From assembly GCA_033720895.1 (NCBI GenBank), contig JAWWBS010000006.1, forward strand, positions 1-58,284: a stretch of 58,284 bases of DNA. Direction: 5' to 3'. The number at the start of each line of letters is the position of its first letter. Positions within the stretch are counted from its first letter, which is position 1. The DNA is from Gammaproteobacteria bacterium. GTDB taxonomy: Bacteria > Pseudomonadota > Gammaproteobacteria > Natronospirales > JAJUFS01. The position numbers were made by a program, and so were the translations under genes. A model generated the notes under the pieces. It had not been told where the DNA came from. It did not search any database and saw only the letters and a program-made list of their open reading frames with translations. Shown here one piece after another: positions 37,504 to 49,253 of this stretch.

Positions 37504-38472
37504 TCAGGTGAGGATACCGAAATAGAGGATGAGCTGGTATGCACCGAAAAGGGCCAGCAGTACCCCGCCCATGGGGCGACTGATCTTGCCCGGGCCGCCA
37601 ATGCCGTAGGCGAGGCCGAAGAACAGCAGCGTCAGGCCCATCATGATGGGGAAGTCGCGGGTCAGCATTTCGGGGGGAATGGGCCCGGGGGCAATCGCAC
37701 CCGGCAGGCCCATCACCGCCAGCAGGTTGAAGACGTTCGAACCCAGCACGTTGCCGATGGCAATGTCATGCTCGTTCTTCTTCGCCGCGACGATCGACGC
37801 GGCCAGTTCGGGCAGGCTGGTGCCGATGGCGACAATGGTCAGGCCGATGATCAGGTCGCTGACCCCGAAGGTCTCGGCGATATTCACTGCACCCCACACC
37901 AGCATGCGTGAACTCGCCAGCAGCACCACCAGCCCGACCACGGTCCAGGTGATGGCGCGCGGCAGCGGCATGTCGGCCGGGATTTCTTCCGTGAATTCGG
38001 CAATCAAGGGGTCGCTCGCCTTGGTGTCCCTGCCCAGCTTGATCAGCCAGACCAGGAAGCCGGCCAGCGCGGCGAGCAGCAGCACGCCGTCGATGCGGTC
38101 CATGCTGCCGTCAAGCAGCAGGGCGATCGACGCGATCATGATGGTCAGCAGCAGCGGCAATTCCCGTTTCAACGTGGCCGAGCGAACGTACAGCGGCGTG
38201 AACACGGCGGTCAGGCCGAGAATCAGCGCGATATTGGTGATGTTCGACCCGATGGCATTGCCCATGCCCAGTGCCGGATTGCCGCCAATTGCTGCCATCA
38301 TCGAGACCAGGATTTCCGGCGCCGAGGTGCCGAAGCCGACGATGGTCAGGCCGACGATGAGCGGCGGCACGCCGAGATCCCGCGCAGTGGCGGCGGCGCC
38401 TTCGACAAAGCGGTCCGCACCCCAGACGAGGAGAACGAAGCCGGCAATGATGGCAGTGATGGATAGCAGCAT
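37504..38472 (-). CDS. Calcium/sodium antiporter, CaCA family (YrbG-like)
   Basis: The 322-residue protein has ten or so transmembrane segments and two alpha repeats: GFGTSAPEILVSMMAAIGGN with GNAIGSNITNIALILG, and AIGTSLPELAASIVAAKKNE with GNVLGSNVFNLLAVMG. Such proteins exchange Ca2+ for Na+ across the inner membrane. It is the first gene of the minus-strand LPS run and diverges from ibaG, the same as yrbG in E. coli. Confidence 0.93.
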   Translation of the reverse strand: MLLSITAIIAGFVLLVWGADRFVEGAAATARDLGVPPLIVGLTIVGFGTSAPEILVSMMAAIGGNPALGMGNAIGSNITNIALILGLTAVFTPLYVRSATLKRELPLLLTIMIASIALLLDGSMDRIDGVLLLAALAGFLVWLIKLGRDTKASDPLIAEFTEEIPADMPLPRAITWTVVGLVVLLASSRMLVWGAVNIAETFGVSDLIIGLTIVAIGTSLPELAASIVAAKKNEHDIAIGNVLGSNVFNLLAVMGLPGAIAPGPIPPEMLTRDFPIMMGLTLLFFGLAYGIGGPGKISRPMGGVLLALFGAYQLILYFGILT

Positions 38473-38656
38473 CAGGTGTCTTTATCCGTTGCGGGAACGC
38501 CGCATGATATAGAGGCCGGGCGGTTGCTGCCAATCCCGGCGTGCATCACGCCGACCGTGAGCCCGCGGGCCGATTGAGGTATCATCGCCAGCCTCGTGAA
38601 GCTGCGCGAGCAGGCCAGGCGGCCCGGCGCAGCAGGGCTGATAGCGGAGATGTTGC

Positions 38657-38887
38657 ATGACAGCAGAAGAAATCCAGCGAATGATCGAGGCCGGACTGCC
38701 GGAAGCCAGCGTCGAGGTCCGCGGTGACGATGGCCAGCATTTCGAAGCCACCATCGTTTCGCCCGGTTTTGCAGGCCAGAACACCATCGCCCGTCACCGC
38801 CAGGTCTATGCTGCCCTGGGCGACAAGATGGGTGGCGAGATCCATGCGCTGTCGATGCGCACGCTGAGTCCCGAAGAGGCCGACTGA
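38657..38887 (+). CDS. ibaG: IbaG/BolA family protein
   Basis: The 76-residue BolA-like protein contains the class fold with VEVRGDDGQHFEATIVSPGF and conserved His in IARHRQVYAALG. BolA proteins bind [2Fe-2S] clusters with monothiol glutaredoxins and affect envelope stress response. The gene lies 32 bases before murA as in E. coli, and a GGAGATG site precedes the ATG. Confidence 0.9.
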   Translation: MTAEEIQRMIEAGLPEASVEVRGDDGQHFEATIVSPGFAGQNTIARHRQVYAALGDKMGGEIHALSMRTLSPEEAD

Positions 38888-38910
38888 GCCATTCGATCCC
38901 ACGCATTTAG

Positions 38911-40179
<1,269 letters not shown>

Positions 40180-40208
40180 GCGGCGTCCGACGCCGGCAAA
40201 TGACCATG

Positions 40209-40237
40209 GCCCCTTGAGCGATCAAGGGGCTTTTTTT
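40209..40237 (+). terminator. Rho-independent terminator of murA
   Basis: GCCCCTTGA and its complement form a nine-pair stem around GCGA, followed by TTTTTTT. Confidence 0.92.
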
Positions 40238-40248
40238 GTGCGTGACGA

Positions 40249-41379
40249 TCAGCGCAGTGCTTGCGGGTTGCGCTCGGTGACCGTGGCGGTCACCACGAAT
40301 ACCTCGCCGCCACGAACGCCGCGAATTCGCAGGTACTGGCCGGGCGGCGTGGAGGCGACAATCGCCAGTCCGCTGCGGGCATCTTCGATGCGCTGGTCGT
40401 TCAGGTGGGTGATGATGTCACCGACCTCCAGCCCGGCGCGCTCGGCGGGCGAGGCGGCGTAGACGTCCTTGACGATCACGCCGCGCGTATCGAGCAGGTC
40501 GAAGGCCTCGGCCAGCTCCGGCGTCAGGTCCTGCGGGTCCACGCCCAGCCAGCCACGAATCACCCGACCATGCTCGACCAGTTGCTGCATCACGCCCCGC
40601 GCCAGGTTGACCGGTACCGCAAAGCCGATGCCATTGGAGCCGCCATCGCGCGAGAAAATGGCCGTGCTGATGCCGATCACTTCGCCGCGGGTGTTGATCA
40701 GCGCGCCACCCGAGTTGCCGGGGTTGATCGCCGCATCGGTCTGGATGAAATTCTCGAAATTGGAGTGGCCGAGATAATTGCGCCCGGTTGCACTGATGAT
40801 GCCCTGGGTCACCGTCTGACCGACGCCGAAGGGATTGCCGATGGCCATCACCACATCACCCACCCGCAGGTCATCGGAACGACCGAGGGACACCGTCGGC
40901 AGGGTGGAAAGGTTCACTTTCAGCACGGCAAGGTCGGTATCGGGGTCGACACCGACCACATCGGCCTGCGCCACCCGGCCGTCTGCCAGCGCAATCTGGA
41001 TGGCCTCGGCGCCTTCGATGACATGGTTGTTGGTGACGACATAGCCATCCGGGCTGATGATCACGCCGGAACCCAGCGTGGTTTCGATGCGATCCAGTCC
41101 GGGAATGTCTTCCAGGCTGCGTCGCAACTCCGGGTTGTCGATGGACGGGAGGATGGCATTGCGGCTGCGCCGGGCAGAGTGGATGTTCACCACGGCCGGT
41201 GCGCTGATGGCCACGGCGTCGGCATAGGAAGCCACCTCGCCGCCGGCTGGCAAACCCGTGCTGGCCGCGCCGCCATTGGCGAGCAGCTCCGGCTTCAACC
41301 AGATGACCACGAAGGCCAGCGCCAGGCCGGCCGTGATGCTCTGGAACAGGAAGATCAGTGACTTTTTCAGTGACATCAT
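40249..41379 (-). CDS. degS: DegS-type S1C serine protease with one PDZ domain
   Basis: The 376-residue protein has an N-terminal membrane anchor (residues 7-27), a trypsin-like domain with His119, Asp149 and Ser223 (GNSGG), and one PDZ domain (about 265-370). DegS starts RseA cleavage when misfolded porins bind the PDZ domain, releasing the extracytoplasmic sigma factor. No rse operon is in the window. It faces petA and lies next to murA's terminator, a placement common in gammaproteobacteria. Confidence 0.9.
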   Translation of the reverse strand: MMSLKKSLIFLFQSITAGLALAFVVIWLKPELLANGGAASTGLPAGGEVASYADAVAISAPAVVNIHSARRSRNAILPSIDNPELRRSLEDIPGLDRIETTLGSGVIISPDGYVVTNNHVIEGAEAIQIALADGRVAQADVVGVDPDTDLAVLKVNLSTLPTVSLGRSDDLRVGDVVMAIGNPFGVGQTVTQGIISATGRNYLGHSNFENFIQTDAAINPGNSGGALINTRGEVIGISTAIFSRDGGSNGIGFAVPVNLARGVMQQLVEHGRVIRGWLGVDPQDLTPELAEAFDLLDTRGVIVKDVYAASPAERAGLEVGDIITHLNDQRIEDARSGLAIVASTPPGQYLRIRGVRGGEVFVVTATVTERNPQALR

Positions 41380-41480
41380 CTACTTAGCGCAGCCTCCCTG
41401 GCTGTTTTCAGGCCTCCGGCATGGCCGTGTCCCCATGATGAAAAATCCCCGCTGCAAAGCTTACACGAGACCGTTTGCTA

Positions 41481-41510
41481 TGGTCAGGTCGCGCGCCGGA
41501 CGTGTATAAT
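41481..41510 (+). promoter_or_regulatory. Putative petABC promoter
   Basis: TGGTCA at 41481 and consensus TATAAT at 41505 are 18 bases apart. The transcript would carry about 110 bases of leader before the petA start at 41628, which has AGGAGAG upstream. Confidence 0.6.
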
Positions 41511-41627
41511 GCCGCATTCCGTGTCTGCGTACACGAGACCGGAAATCGAATTTTTTCAATTGCTTGCATTCGTGTCCTGCTGCCGGCTGGCAGGTTCAGA
41601 CACGACCAGGTTTCAGGAGAGCTTTGG

Positions 41628-42224
41628 ATGAGTACTGACGGCGTTGACCTCAATCGACGTCACTTCCTGACTGTCGCGACCTCCGTGGTCGGCGGCGTCG
41701 GGGTTGTGGCAGCGGCCGTGCCCTTTGTGGCTTCGATGGAACCGAGTGCCAGGGCCCGCGCGGCCGGTGCCCCGGTGGAAGTGGATATCAGCAAGATCGA
41801 GCCGGGCGCCATCATCAAGGTGGAATGGCGCGGCAAGGCCGTGGCGATCGTGAATCGCACCCCGGCCATGCTGGAACGTACCCAGGCCCTGGGTGCTGAA
41901 ACCCTGCGAGACCCGGAATCCAAGGTCGAACAGCAGCCGAGCTATGCGACCAACGCATTGCGTTCGGTCAAGCCGGAAATCTTCGTCGCGGAGTCGGTCT
42001 GCACCCACCTGGGTTGTTCGCCGCAGTACCGCCCGGAAGTGGCACCGGAAGACCTTGGCCCCGACTGGAAGGGTGGCTTCTTCTGCCCCTGCCACGGCTC
42101 CAAGTTCGACCTCGCTGGTCGCGTCTACCAGGGCGTGCCCGCACCGACCAACCTGATCGTGCCGCCGTACACGTTCCTGAACGAAACGACGCTGCTGATC
42201 GGTGAAGACGGAGGTAAGGCCTGA
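41628..42224 (+). CDS. petA: Rieske iron-sulfur subunit of cytochrome bc1
   Basis: The 198-residue protein begins with a twin-arginine-like signal anchor (NRRHFLT with hydrophobic GGVGVVAAAVPF). The [2Fe-2S] ligands lie in CTHLGC and CPCHGS near residues 125-152. It moves electrons from ubiquinol to cytochrome c1. The ATG at 41628 is preceded by GGAGAG. Its stop overlaps the petB ATG by one base (TGATG). Confidence 0.96.
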   Translation: MSTDGVDLNRRHFLTVATSVVGGVGVVAAAVPFVASMEPSARARAAGAPVEVDISKIEPGAIIKVEWRGKAVAIVNRTPAMLERTQALGAETLRDPESKVEQQPSYATNALRSVKPEIFVAESVCTHLGCSPQYRPEVAPEDLGPDWKGGFFCPCHGSKFDLAGRVYQGVPAPTNLIVPPYTFLNETTLLIGEDGGKA

Positions 42225-43687
42225 TGTCCGCGAATCCTGACTTCTTCGATCGCATGTCCAACGGCTGGGATCGCTTCATTGCCTGGATGGACGAGCGCGT
42301 GCCGCTCACCAGCTTCATGAAGAGCCAGCTGACCGAGTACTACGCCCCGAAGAACTTCAACTTCTGGTATTTCTTCGGCGTGCTGTCGCTGATCGTGCTG
42401 GTCAACCAGCTGGTGACCGGCATCTTCCTGACCATGAACTACAAGCCCTCGGCCGACGACGCTTTTGCCTCGGTCGAATACATCATGCGCGATGTGGAGT
42501 GGGGCTGGCTGATTCGCTACATGCACTCCACCGGCGCTTCGGCGTTCTTCGTGGTGGTCTACCTGCACATGTTCCGTGGCCTGATGTACGGCTCGTACAA
42601 GGCACCACGCGAACTGGTGTGGGTATTCGGCATGCTGGTCTACCTGATCCTGATGGCCGAGGCCTTTGCCGGCTACCTGCTGCCGTGGGGCCAGATGTCC
42701 TACTGGGGTGCGCAGGTGATCATCTCGCTGTTCGGTGCGATTCCGGAAGTGGGCGAGCCGCTGGCGCAGTGGATCCGTGGTGACTTCTACATTTCGGACA
42801 TCACCCTGAACCGCTTCTTTGCGCTGCATGTGATCGCACTGCCGCTGATCCTGCTGTTGCTGGTGGTGTTCCACCTGGTGGCGCTGCGCCACAACGGTTC
42901 GAACAACCCGGACGGCGTCGAGATCAAGAAGCTGAAGGACGAGAACGGCATTCCGAAGGACGGCATCCCGTTCCATCCTTACTACACCTCCAAGGACCTG
43001 GTCGGCATCATCGTCTTCCTGATGGCCTGCTCGCTGGTGATCTTCTTCGCACCGGAGATGGGCGGCTACTTCCTGGAGCACGCCAATTTCGAGCCGGCTG
43101 ACCGCCTGAAGACGCCGGAGCACATCGCGCCGGTCTGGTACTTCACGCCGTTCTACGCGATTCTCCGCGCCGTACCGGACAAGCTGCTGGGTGTCATCGC
43201 CATGGGTGCTGCCATCTTCCTGCTGCTGGTCCTGCCGTGGCTGGATACGCACAAGGTCAAGTCGATCCGCTACCGCAGCGTGCTGTACAAGGGCCTGCTG
43301 ATCCTGTTTGCCATCACGTTCATCGTGCTGGGCTACCTGGGTCTGCAGCCGGCAACGCGTCTCTACTCGGAGTTCGCGCTGCGCATGTCGGAAATCTACT
43401 TCCTGTTCTTCTTTGTCTCCTGGGTCTATTCCACGGAGCGCACGCCGGGCTTCTACAAGGGTGCGACGGCGGCGGTACTGGCGATCATCACGCTGGCCGA
43501 CCTGCCGCGCTGGACGGCCTGCGCTGCAGATGCCGCCAGCTGTTCGGCAACGTCGCTGGAAGGCAACGTGCTGCTGATGCAGTTCTGGCTGATCCCGGCC
43601 GTCTATACGGTCGTATTCCTGTTGCTGCCGGCGTTCACGCGCCTGAATGACTCGAAGCCTGTACCGGAAAGGGTGACCACGGAATGA
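42224..43687 (+). CDS. petB: Cytochrome b subunit of bc1, with a C-terminal insertion
   Basis: The 487-residue protein has eight or more transmembrane helices. Haem ligands are His101/His202 and His115/His217. The Qo-site motif reads PVWYFTPFYAILRAVPD (about 303-319); the PVWY form is known in proteobacteria. The chain is about 60-80 residues longer than usual: between EIYFLFFFVSW (390-400) and the tail KPVPERV (478-484) lie extra segments at about 412-428 and 450-470. The tail is normal, so this looks like an insertion, not a frame error. It overlaps petC by four bases. Confidence 0.95.
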   Translation: MSANPDFFDRMSNGWDRFIAWMDERVPLTSFMKSQLTEYYAPKNFNFWYFFGVLSLIVLVNQLVTGIFLTMNYKPSADDAFASVEYIMRDVEWGWLIRYMHSTGASAFFVVVYLHMFRGLMYGSYKAPRELVWVFGMLVYLILMAEAFAGYLLPWGQMSYWGAQVIISLFGAIPEVGEPLAQWIRGDFYISDITLNRFFALHVIALPLILLLLVVFHLVALRHNGSNNPDGVEIKKLKDENGIPKDGIPFHPYYTSKDLVGIIVFLMACSLVIFFAPEMGGYFLEHANFEPADRLKTPEHIAPVWYFTPFYAILRAVPDKLLGVIAMGAAIFLLLVLPWLDTHKVKSIRYRSVLYKGLLILFAITFIVLGYLGLQPATRLYSEFALRMSEIYFLFFFVSWVYSTERTPGFYKGATAAVLAIITLADLPRWTACAADAASCSATSLEGNVLLMQFWLIPAVYTVVFLLLPAFTRLNDSKPVPERVTTE

Positions 43688-44454
43688 AGACCATGACCAA
43701 GCAACTCATCAAGTCCCTGACCCTCCTGGTTGCCGGTTCGATGCTGCTGGGTGCGTCCGTCACTGCCAGCGCGGCCGGTGGCGTCAAGCCGAAGTACCAG
43801 GCCAGCGTCGACGTGTCGAATACCGACTCGTTGCGCCGTGGCTCCAAGTACTTCGTGAACTACTGCCTCGGCTGTCACTCGCTGAAGTACGTGCGCTACA
43901 ACAGCCTGCTGGACGACCTGAACATCTCCGAAGAGCAGCTCTCCGCGCTGATGTTCACCCAGGACAAGTCCACCGAGATGATGACCATCGCGATGCCGGA
44001 AGGCGATGCCGAGCGCTGGTTCGGCATTGCGCCGCCGGATCTGTCGCTGACGGCGCGCTCCAAGGGCGCGGACTGGATCTACAGCTACCTCAAGACGTTC
44101 TATGTCGAAGAGGGTCGCCCGGCCGGCGTGAACAACCTGACGCTGAAGGGTGCGAGCATGCCGCACGTGCTGGCACCGTTGCAGGGTTACCAGCGTGCGG
44201 TGTTCGAGACCGTGACGGATGCCGAAGGCAATCCGCACGAGGAGTTCAAGGGCTTCGAGATGGTTACCGAGGGCAGCCTGTCGGCCGAGGAATACGATGC
44301 CGTGGTCAACGACATCACGACCTTCCTCGTCTACGTCAGCGAGCCCGTGCAACTCAAGCGCCAGAGCGTCGGTATCGGCGTGCTGGCCTTCCTGCTCGTC
44401 TTCTTCCTTTTTGCGTATTTCCTGAAGCGCGAAATCTGGAAGGACGTGCACTGA
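43684..44454 (+). CDS. petC: Cytochrome c1 subunit of bc1
   Basis: The 256-residue protein has a signal peptide, the covalent haem site CLGCH (Cys61, Cys64, His65), the axial-Met loop near ASMPHVLAPLQGYQ, and a C-terminal membrane anchor (GVLAFLLVFFLFAYFLKREIW). It accepts electrons from the Rieske centre. Codons overlap petB by four bases, so petABC is one operon. Confidence 0.96.
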   Translation: MKTMTKQLIKSLTLLVAGSMLLGASVTASAAGGVKPKYQASVDVSNTDSLRRGSKYFVNYCLGCHSLKYVRYNSLLDDLNISEEQLSALMFTQDKSTEMMTIAMPEGDAERWFGIAPPDLSLTARSKGADWIYSYLKTFYVEEGRPAGVNNLTLKGASMPHVLAPLQGYQRAVFETVTDAEGNPHEEFKGFEMVTEGSLSAEEYDAVVNDITTFLVYVSEPVQLKRQSVGIGVLAFLLVFFLFAYFLKREIWKDVH

Positions 44455-44465
44455 TCGGATGAGTC

Positions 44466-44494
44466 CGGCTGCCGGGAGTGCATCCCGGCAGCCG
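44466..44494 (+). other. 12-base-pair hairpin after petC
   Basis: CGGCTGCCGGGA and its complement surround GTGCA. There is no U run after it, so it may be a weak terminator, a processing or stabilising element, or a 5' structure of sspA. Confidence 0.55.
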
Positions 44495-44528
44495 TTCATC
44501 CTCTATCGATTTTCCGGAGTAGACTTCC

Positions 44529-45158
44529 ATGGCAGTAATTTCCAATCGCCGTTCCGTGATGACGCTGTTCTCGCATCCGACCGATCCTCACAGTCATCGC
44601 GCCCGAATCGTGCTGGCCGAAAAGAACATCACCTACGATGTTGTCAACGTGCAGGATGAAGAACTGCCGGAAGACCTGGTCGACCTGAACCCCTACAACT
44701 CCATCCCGACGCTGCTCGATCGCGAACTGGTGCTGTATGACGTGCACACCATCATGGAGTACCTGGATGAGCGGTTCCCGCATCCGCCGCTGATGCCGGT
44801 GGACCCGGTCAGCCGCGCGCGTTTCCGCATTGCCATGTATCACATCCAGCGCGACTGGTATTCGCAGGTCGACATCATCGAGGCCGACGCCGACAAGTCT
44901 TCGGTCACGAAGGCGAAGAAGGAGCTCAAGGAGTCCCTGCTGGCCAGCGCGGACCTGTTTGCCGCCAAGCCGTACTTCCTGAGCGACGAGTTTTCGCTGG
45001 TCGATTGCTCCATCGCGCCGATTCTCTGGCGCCTTCCGCAGTACGGCATCGACCTTCCCTCGCAGGGCAAGGCCATCAAGAAGTATGCCGATGAAATGTT
45101 CGCGCGGCCGTCCTTCAAGAACAGCCTGACCGAGATCGAGCAGGAGCTGCGCGCCTGA
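44529..45158 (+). CDS. sspA: Stringent starvation protein A
   Basis: The 209-residue glutathione-transferase-fold protein has SHPTDPHSHRARIVLAEKNI near residue 14 and YNSIPTLLDRELVLYD, matching the SspA family. It binds RNA polymerase and adjusts stationary-phase and virulence transcription. A GGAG site lies before the ATG. It lies 74 bases after petC, which is the usual petABC-sspAB context. Confidence 0.95.
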   Translation: MAVISNRRSVMTLFSHPTDPHSHRARIVLAEKNITYDVVNVQDEELPEDLVDLNPYNSIPTLLDRELVLYDVHTIMEYLDERFPHPPLMPVDPVSRARFRIAMYHIQRDWYSQVDIIEADADKSSVTKAKKELKESLLASADLFAAKPYFLSDEFSLVDCSIAPILWRLPQYGIDLPSQGKAIKKYADEMFARPSFKNSLTEIEQELRA

Positions 45159-45177
45159 CAGCGCGTCGAATGTCCCG

Positions 45178-45633
45178 ATGGTGTCACGTCGTCCATTCCT
45201 GATTCGTGCCATGTACGAATGGCTGGAAGCCTGCAACGAGCTGCCACATTTCCTGGTCGATGCGGGCAAGCCGGGCGTCAACGTCCCGGCCGAGTTCGTG
45301 CAGGATGGCAAGATCGTGCTGAATGCCAGTGCCAATGCAGTCAAGAACCTGTACCTGGGTAACGAGGAAATCGCCTTCGAAGCCCGCTTCGGCGGGCAGC
45401 CGATGGTGGTCAGCTTTCCGCCGCTGGCGGTGGTTGCGATCTATGGTCGCGAGTCCGGGGAAGGCATGATGTTCGGCCCGGAGGATGACATCGAGGATTC
45501 GGCCTTCGAGGAAGATGACGACGGCCTGTCAGAAACCGATATGGAAGTCGTCGAGTCGGATCCGGACAAGGCGCCAGCAGAGTCGAAGGGCGGCAAGAAG
45601 AAGGGACCGCCCGACCTCAAGGTCATCAAGTAA
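45178..45633 (+). CDS. sspB: SspB, ClpXP specificity-enhancing factor
   Basis: The 151-residue protein has the SsrA-binding domain with RRPFLIRAMYEWLEACNELP and VVSFPPLAVVAIYGRE. A long acidic linker (about 99-130) is followed by the short C-terminal ClpX-binding tail PPDLKVIK. It delivers ssrA-tagged peptides to ClpXP. A terminator follows. Confidence 0.95.
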   Translation: MVSRRPFLIRAMYEWLEACNELPHFLVDAGKPGVNVPAEFVQDGKIVLNASANAVKNLYLGNEEIAFEARFGGQPMVVSFPPLAVVAIYGRESGEGMMFGPEDDIEDSAFEEDDDGLSETDMEVVESDPDKAPAESKGGKKKGPPDLKVIK

Positions 45634-45642
45634 ATGTCAGAA

Positions 45643-45667
45643 AGCCGGCTTGCGCCGGCTTTTTTTT
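45643..45667 (+). terminator. Rho-independent terminator of sspAB
   Basis: AGCCGGC-TTGC-GCCGGCT is a seven-pair stem followed by eight Ts. It lies ten bases after the sspB stop, ahead of a convergent gene. Confidence 0.92.
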
Positions 45668-45683
45668 GCTCGCTTCCCACGTG

Positions 45684-46304
45684 TCAGAAAACGTACGGGA
45701 TCAGCCAGCGGGTCTTGCGACGATACGCCGCAAATTCGGGATAGCGACTCAGCGACCGATCCTTGCGAACCATGTTGGGCACCCAGATGGCGCCGATGAA
45801 CGTGACGAGCACCAGCATCGGCAGCCAGTGCATGGCCAGCAGGGTGAATCCACCGTAGATCAGCAGCTCGCCGAAGTAGTTCGGATTGCGCGACAGCCCC
45901 CACAGACCGTCTGTCAGCAACGTTCCCCTCGCATGCTTGAGGTGCATGTGCTTCTGCATGTCCGCGGCAAAGTGAAAGAAGACCCCGAGCGCATAGATCC
46001 CGATGCACATGGCGAGATACCAGTTCGGCGCATCCACATCGAAGTGCGCAATCCAGACAGGCGTTATCCAGTAGAGTGACAGTCCGCCCCAGATCACGAG
46101 GCCGTAGGCTATCCCGGTTTCGCGTTCCCAGCTGGCATCGCCGAACCAGCGGCTTTTCATGATCCACAGGAAGCCATAGGTGCCATGCAAGGCGAGGTAC
46201 ACCCACAGGGTCGTGTTGTCCCAGTTGCCGTACCAGCCCATTACGCCAAGAATGGCCAGGAAGTTGATACCCTTGTGGGTGTCGATGAAATGCTTCTCTT
46301 TCAT
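45684..46304 (-). CDS. DUF1295/isoprenylcysteine-methyltransferase-like membrane protein
   Basis: The 206-residue protein has about five hydrophobic segments and the C-terminal motif [20 protein letters not shown], with [18 protein letters not shown] near the end. This is the pattern of steroid-5-alpha-reductase-like DUF1295 and ICMT-type methyltransferases. The reaction in bacteria is not known. It converges on sspB and diverges from the macrodomain gene, with 50 bases between starts. Confidence 0.82.
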   Translation of the reverse strand: MKEKHFIDTHKGINFLAILGVMGWYGNWDNTTLWVYLALHGTYGFLWIMKSRWFGDASWERETGIAYGLVIWGGLSLYWITPVWIAHFDVDAPNWYLAMCIGIYALGVFFHFAADMQKHMHLKHARGTLLTDGLWGLSRNPNYFGELLIYGGFTLLAMHWLPMLVLVTFIGAIWVPNMVRKDRSLSRYPEFAAYRRKTRWLIPYVF

Positions 46305-46354
46305 GCGCTGTCCTCTTGGCGGTGCCTGCAGGCAGCATACCGGAGCAGCCGATA

Positions 46355-46855
46355 ATGATTGAAGTCCGACAAGACAACATCACGGTCCTGGAGGTCGATG
46401 CGATCGTCAATGCGGCCAATAACAGCCTGCTCGGTGGTGGCGGGGTCGACGGCGCCATCCATGCAGCCGCTGGTCCGAAGCTGCTGGAATACACGCGTTC
46501 CCTTGGTGGCTGCCCGACGGGCGAGGCCAGGTTGTCGCCGGGATTCGACCTGCCGGCAAAGTGGGTCATCCATACCGTCGGACCGGTCTGGCAGGGCGGC
46601 GATGCGGGCGAGCCCGAATTGCTCGCCAGCTGCTATCGCAACTGCCTGGCCCTGGCGGCGGGAAAGGGGTTCGCAACAATCGCCTTTCCCGGCATCTCCA
46701 CCGGTGTCTATGGTTATCCGAAGCAACAGGCGGCAGAAATTGCCGTGAAGGAAATGCGCGCCTGGGAGAAAGCGTTCAAGAAGATCGTCGCCTGCTGTTT
46801 CAGCGCCGACGACGCAACACGCTACGAGCGCGTGTTGCATTCCTTGCAGGGCTAG
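46355..46855 (+). CDS. Macrodomain protein, O-acetyl-ADP-ribose deacetylase-like
   Basis: The 166-residue macrodomain has [20 protein letters not shown] (residues 14-33), AIHAAAG and the loop [12 protein letters not shown] (about 111-122), matching YmdB-type enzymes. These hydrolyse ADP-ribose esters and O-acetyl-ADP-ribose; YmdB also inhibits RNase III in E. coli. The start at 46355 follows GGAG by about ten bases. Whether this protein has either role is not shown. Confidence 0.92.
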   Translation: MIEVRQDNITVLEVDAIVNAANNSLLGGGGVDGAIHAAAGPKLLEYTRSLGGCPTGEARLSPGFDLPAKWVIHTVGPVWQGGDAGEPELLASCYRNCLALAAGKGFATIAFPGISTGVYGYPKQQAAEIAVKEMRAWEKAFKKIVACCFSADDATRYERVLHSLQG

Positions 46856-46864
46856 CCGGAGGGG

Positions 46865-48267
46865 CTAGCTTGCGGGAAAGAGCTTTCCCGGGTTGAGGAT
46901 GTTGTTGGGGTCGAACTGCTGCTTCACGCGACGCAGCATTTCCAGCGTGGCCGGCTCGAGCTCGAGTGCCACGAAGTCTTTCTTGTCGAAGCCGATGCCG
47001 TGTTCGCCCGACAGGGTGCCGTCGAGTTCCAGGACGAGATCGAAGACCTCGGCAAGACAGTCATTGATGACCCGCATCTGCTCCGTGTTGTCTGGATCAG
47101 CCAGCAAGTTGACGTGAATGTTGCCATTGCCGGCATGACCGAAATTGACAATGGTGATGCCGTACCTGCCCGAGATTTCCTGCAGCCCGCCGATCAGCTC
47201 GGCCATGCGTGACACGGGCACGACCACGTCCTCGTTGATCTTCTTCGGTGCGACCTTTCTCAGCGCGGGTGACAACGCCTTGCGCGCTGCCCACAGCGCA
47301 CGAGTCTCTTCCTTGCTGGCGGCCCGTTCCAGTTCGACCAGGCCGTCACGCTCGCCTTCGCCCCTCGCCGCTGCCGCCACGCGCTCGGTGGCGGCATCGA
47401 GAAAGTCCTCGTCGCCATCCACTTCGATCAGCAACATCGCGCCAGCACCTTCCGGCAAGTCCGTCTCGGCGTATTGCCGGATCATCTCGATTGCCGTCGA
47501 GTCGATGAACTCCAGCGCACAGGGTGTGACGGGCTGGGCCATGATGCGTGATACGGCAGCCGCACCCGCGGTCATGTCGGCGTAAACGGCTCGCAAGGTA
47601 TGTTTTGCGGGCTGCAGTGGTGTGAGCTTGAGCGTGGCTTCGGTAATGATGCCGAGGGTGCCTTCCGAACCGATCAGCAGTCGCGTCAGGTCGTAACCGA
47701 CGACGCCCTTGGTGGTGCGCACTCCGGTCCGCAACAGCTGGCCATCCCCGGTCACGGCGTTCAGTCCCAGCGTGTTGTCGCGAGGCGTACCGTATTTCAC
47801 CGCCCGTGGGCCGGCCGAATTGCAGGCGAGATTGCCACCGATGGTGGCATAGGCACTCGATGTCGGATCGGGCGGCCAGAAGAAACCGTGCTCTGCCGCA
47901 GCGGCCTGCAGGTCCGCATTTGTCACGCCGGGTTGTACCACGGCATAGCGATCTTCGGGATTGATGCTGATGATGCGATTCATGCGCTCCATCGCCAGCA
48001 CGATGCCGCCAGTCACCGGCACGGCAGCGCCGGCAGTGCCGCTGCCCAGTCCGCGGCCAGTGAGCGGAATCCGGTGTTCATTGCAAAGCCGCACGATGGC
48101 GCACACCTCGTCCTCGGAGGCGGGGTAGGCCACGGCATCCGGCATCGCCTGTCGCTTGGAATTGTCGTAGCCGTAGGTCCACCGGTCGGCAGGATCGGTC
48201 TTCAGCCGGTCACCGAGCAGCTTGTCGAGTGCGGCGAGCGCGGCTGGCGGAATGCGTGTTTCGCCCA

Positions 48268-48268
<1 letters not shown>
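46865..48268 (-). CDS. FAD-linked oxidase (GlcD/D-lactate dehydrogenase-like)
   Basis: The 467-residue protein has the PCMH FAD-binding domain with LTGRGLGSGTAGAAVPVTGG, WPPDPTSSAYATIGGNLACN and RLLIGSEGTLGIITEATL. The C-terminal cap has the metal-ligand IVNFGHAGNGNIHVN and GEHGIGFDK. Glycolate and D-lactate are typical substrates. The start at 48268 shares one base with the diaA stop. In E. coli the gene after diaA is dolP (yraP); here this oxidase takes that place. Confidence 0.88.

Positions 48269-49253
<985 letters not shown>

Noticed and set aside
45684-46855. Possible macrodomain-based defence or toxin module
   Set aside because: The neighbour is a DUF1295 membrane protein and no ADP-ribosyltransferase toxin is near, so there is no support for a toxin pair.
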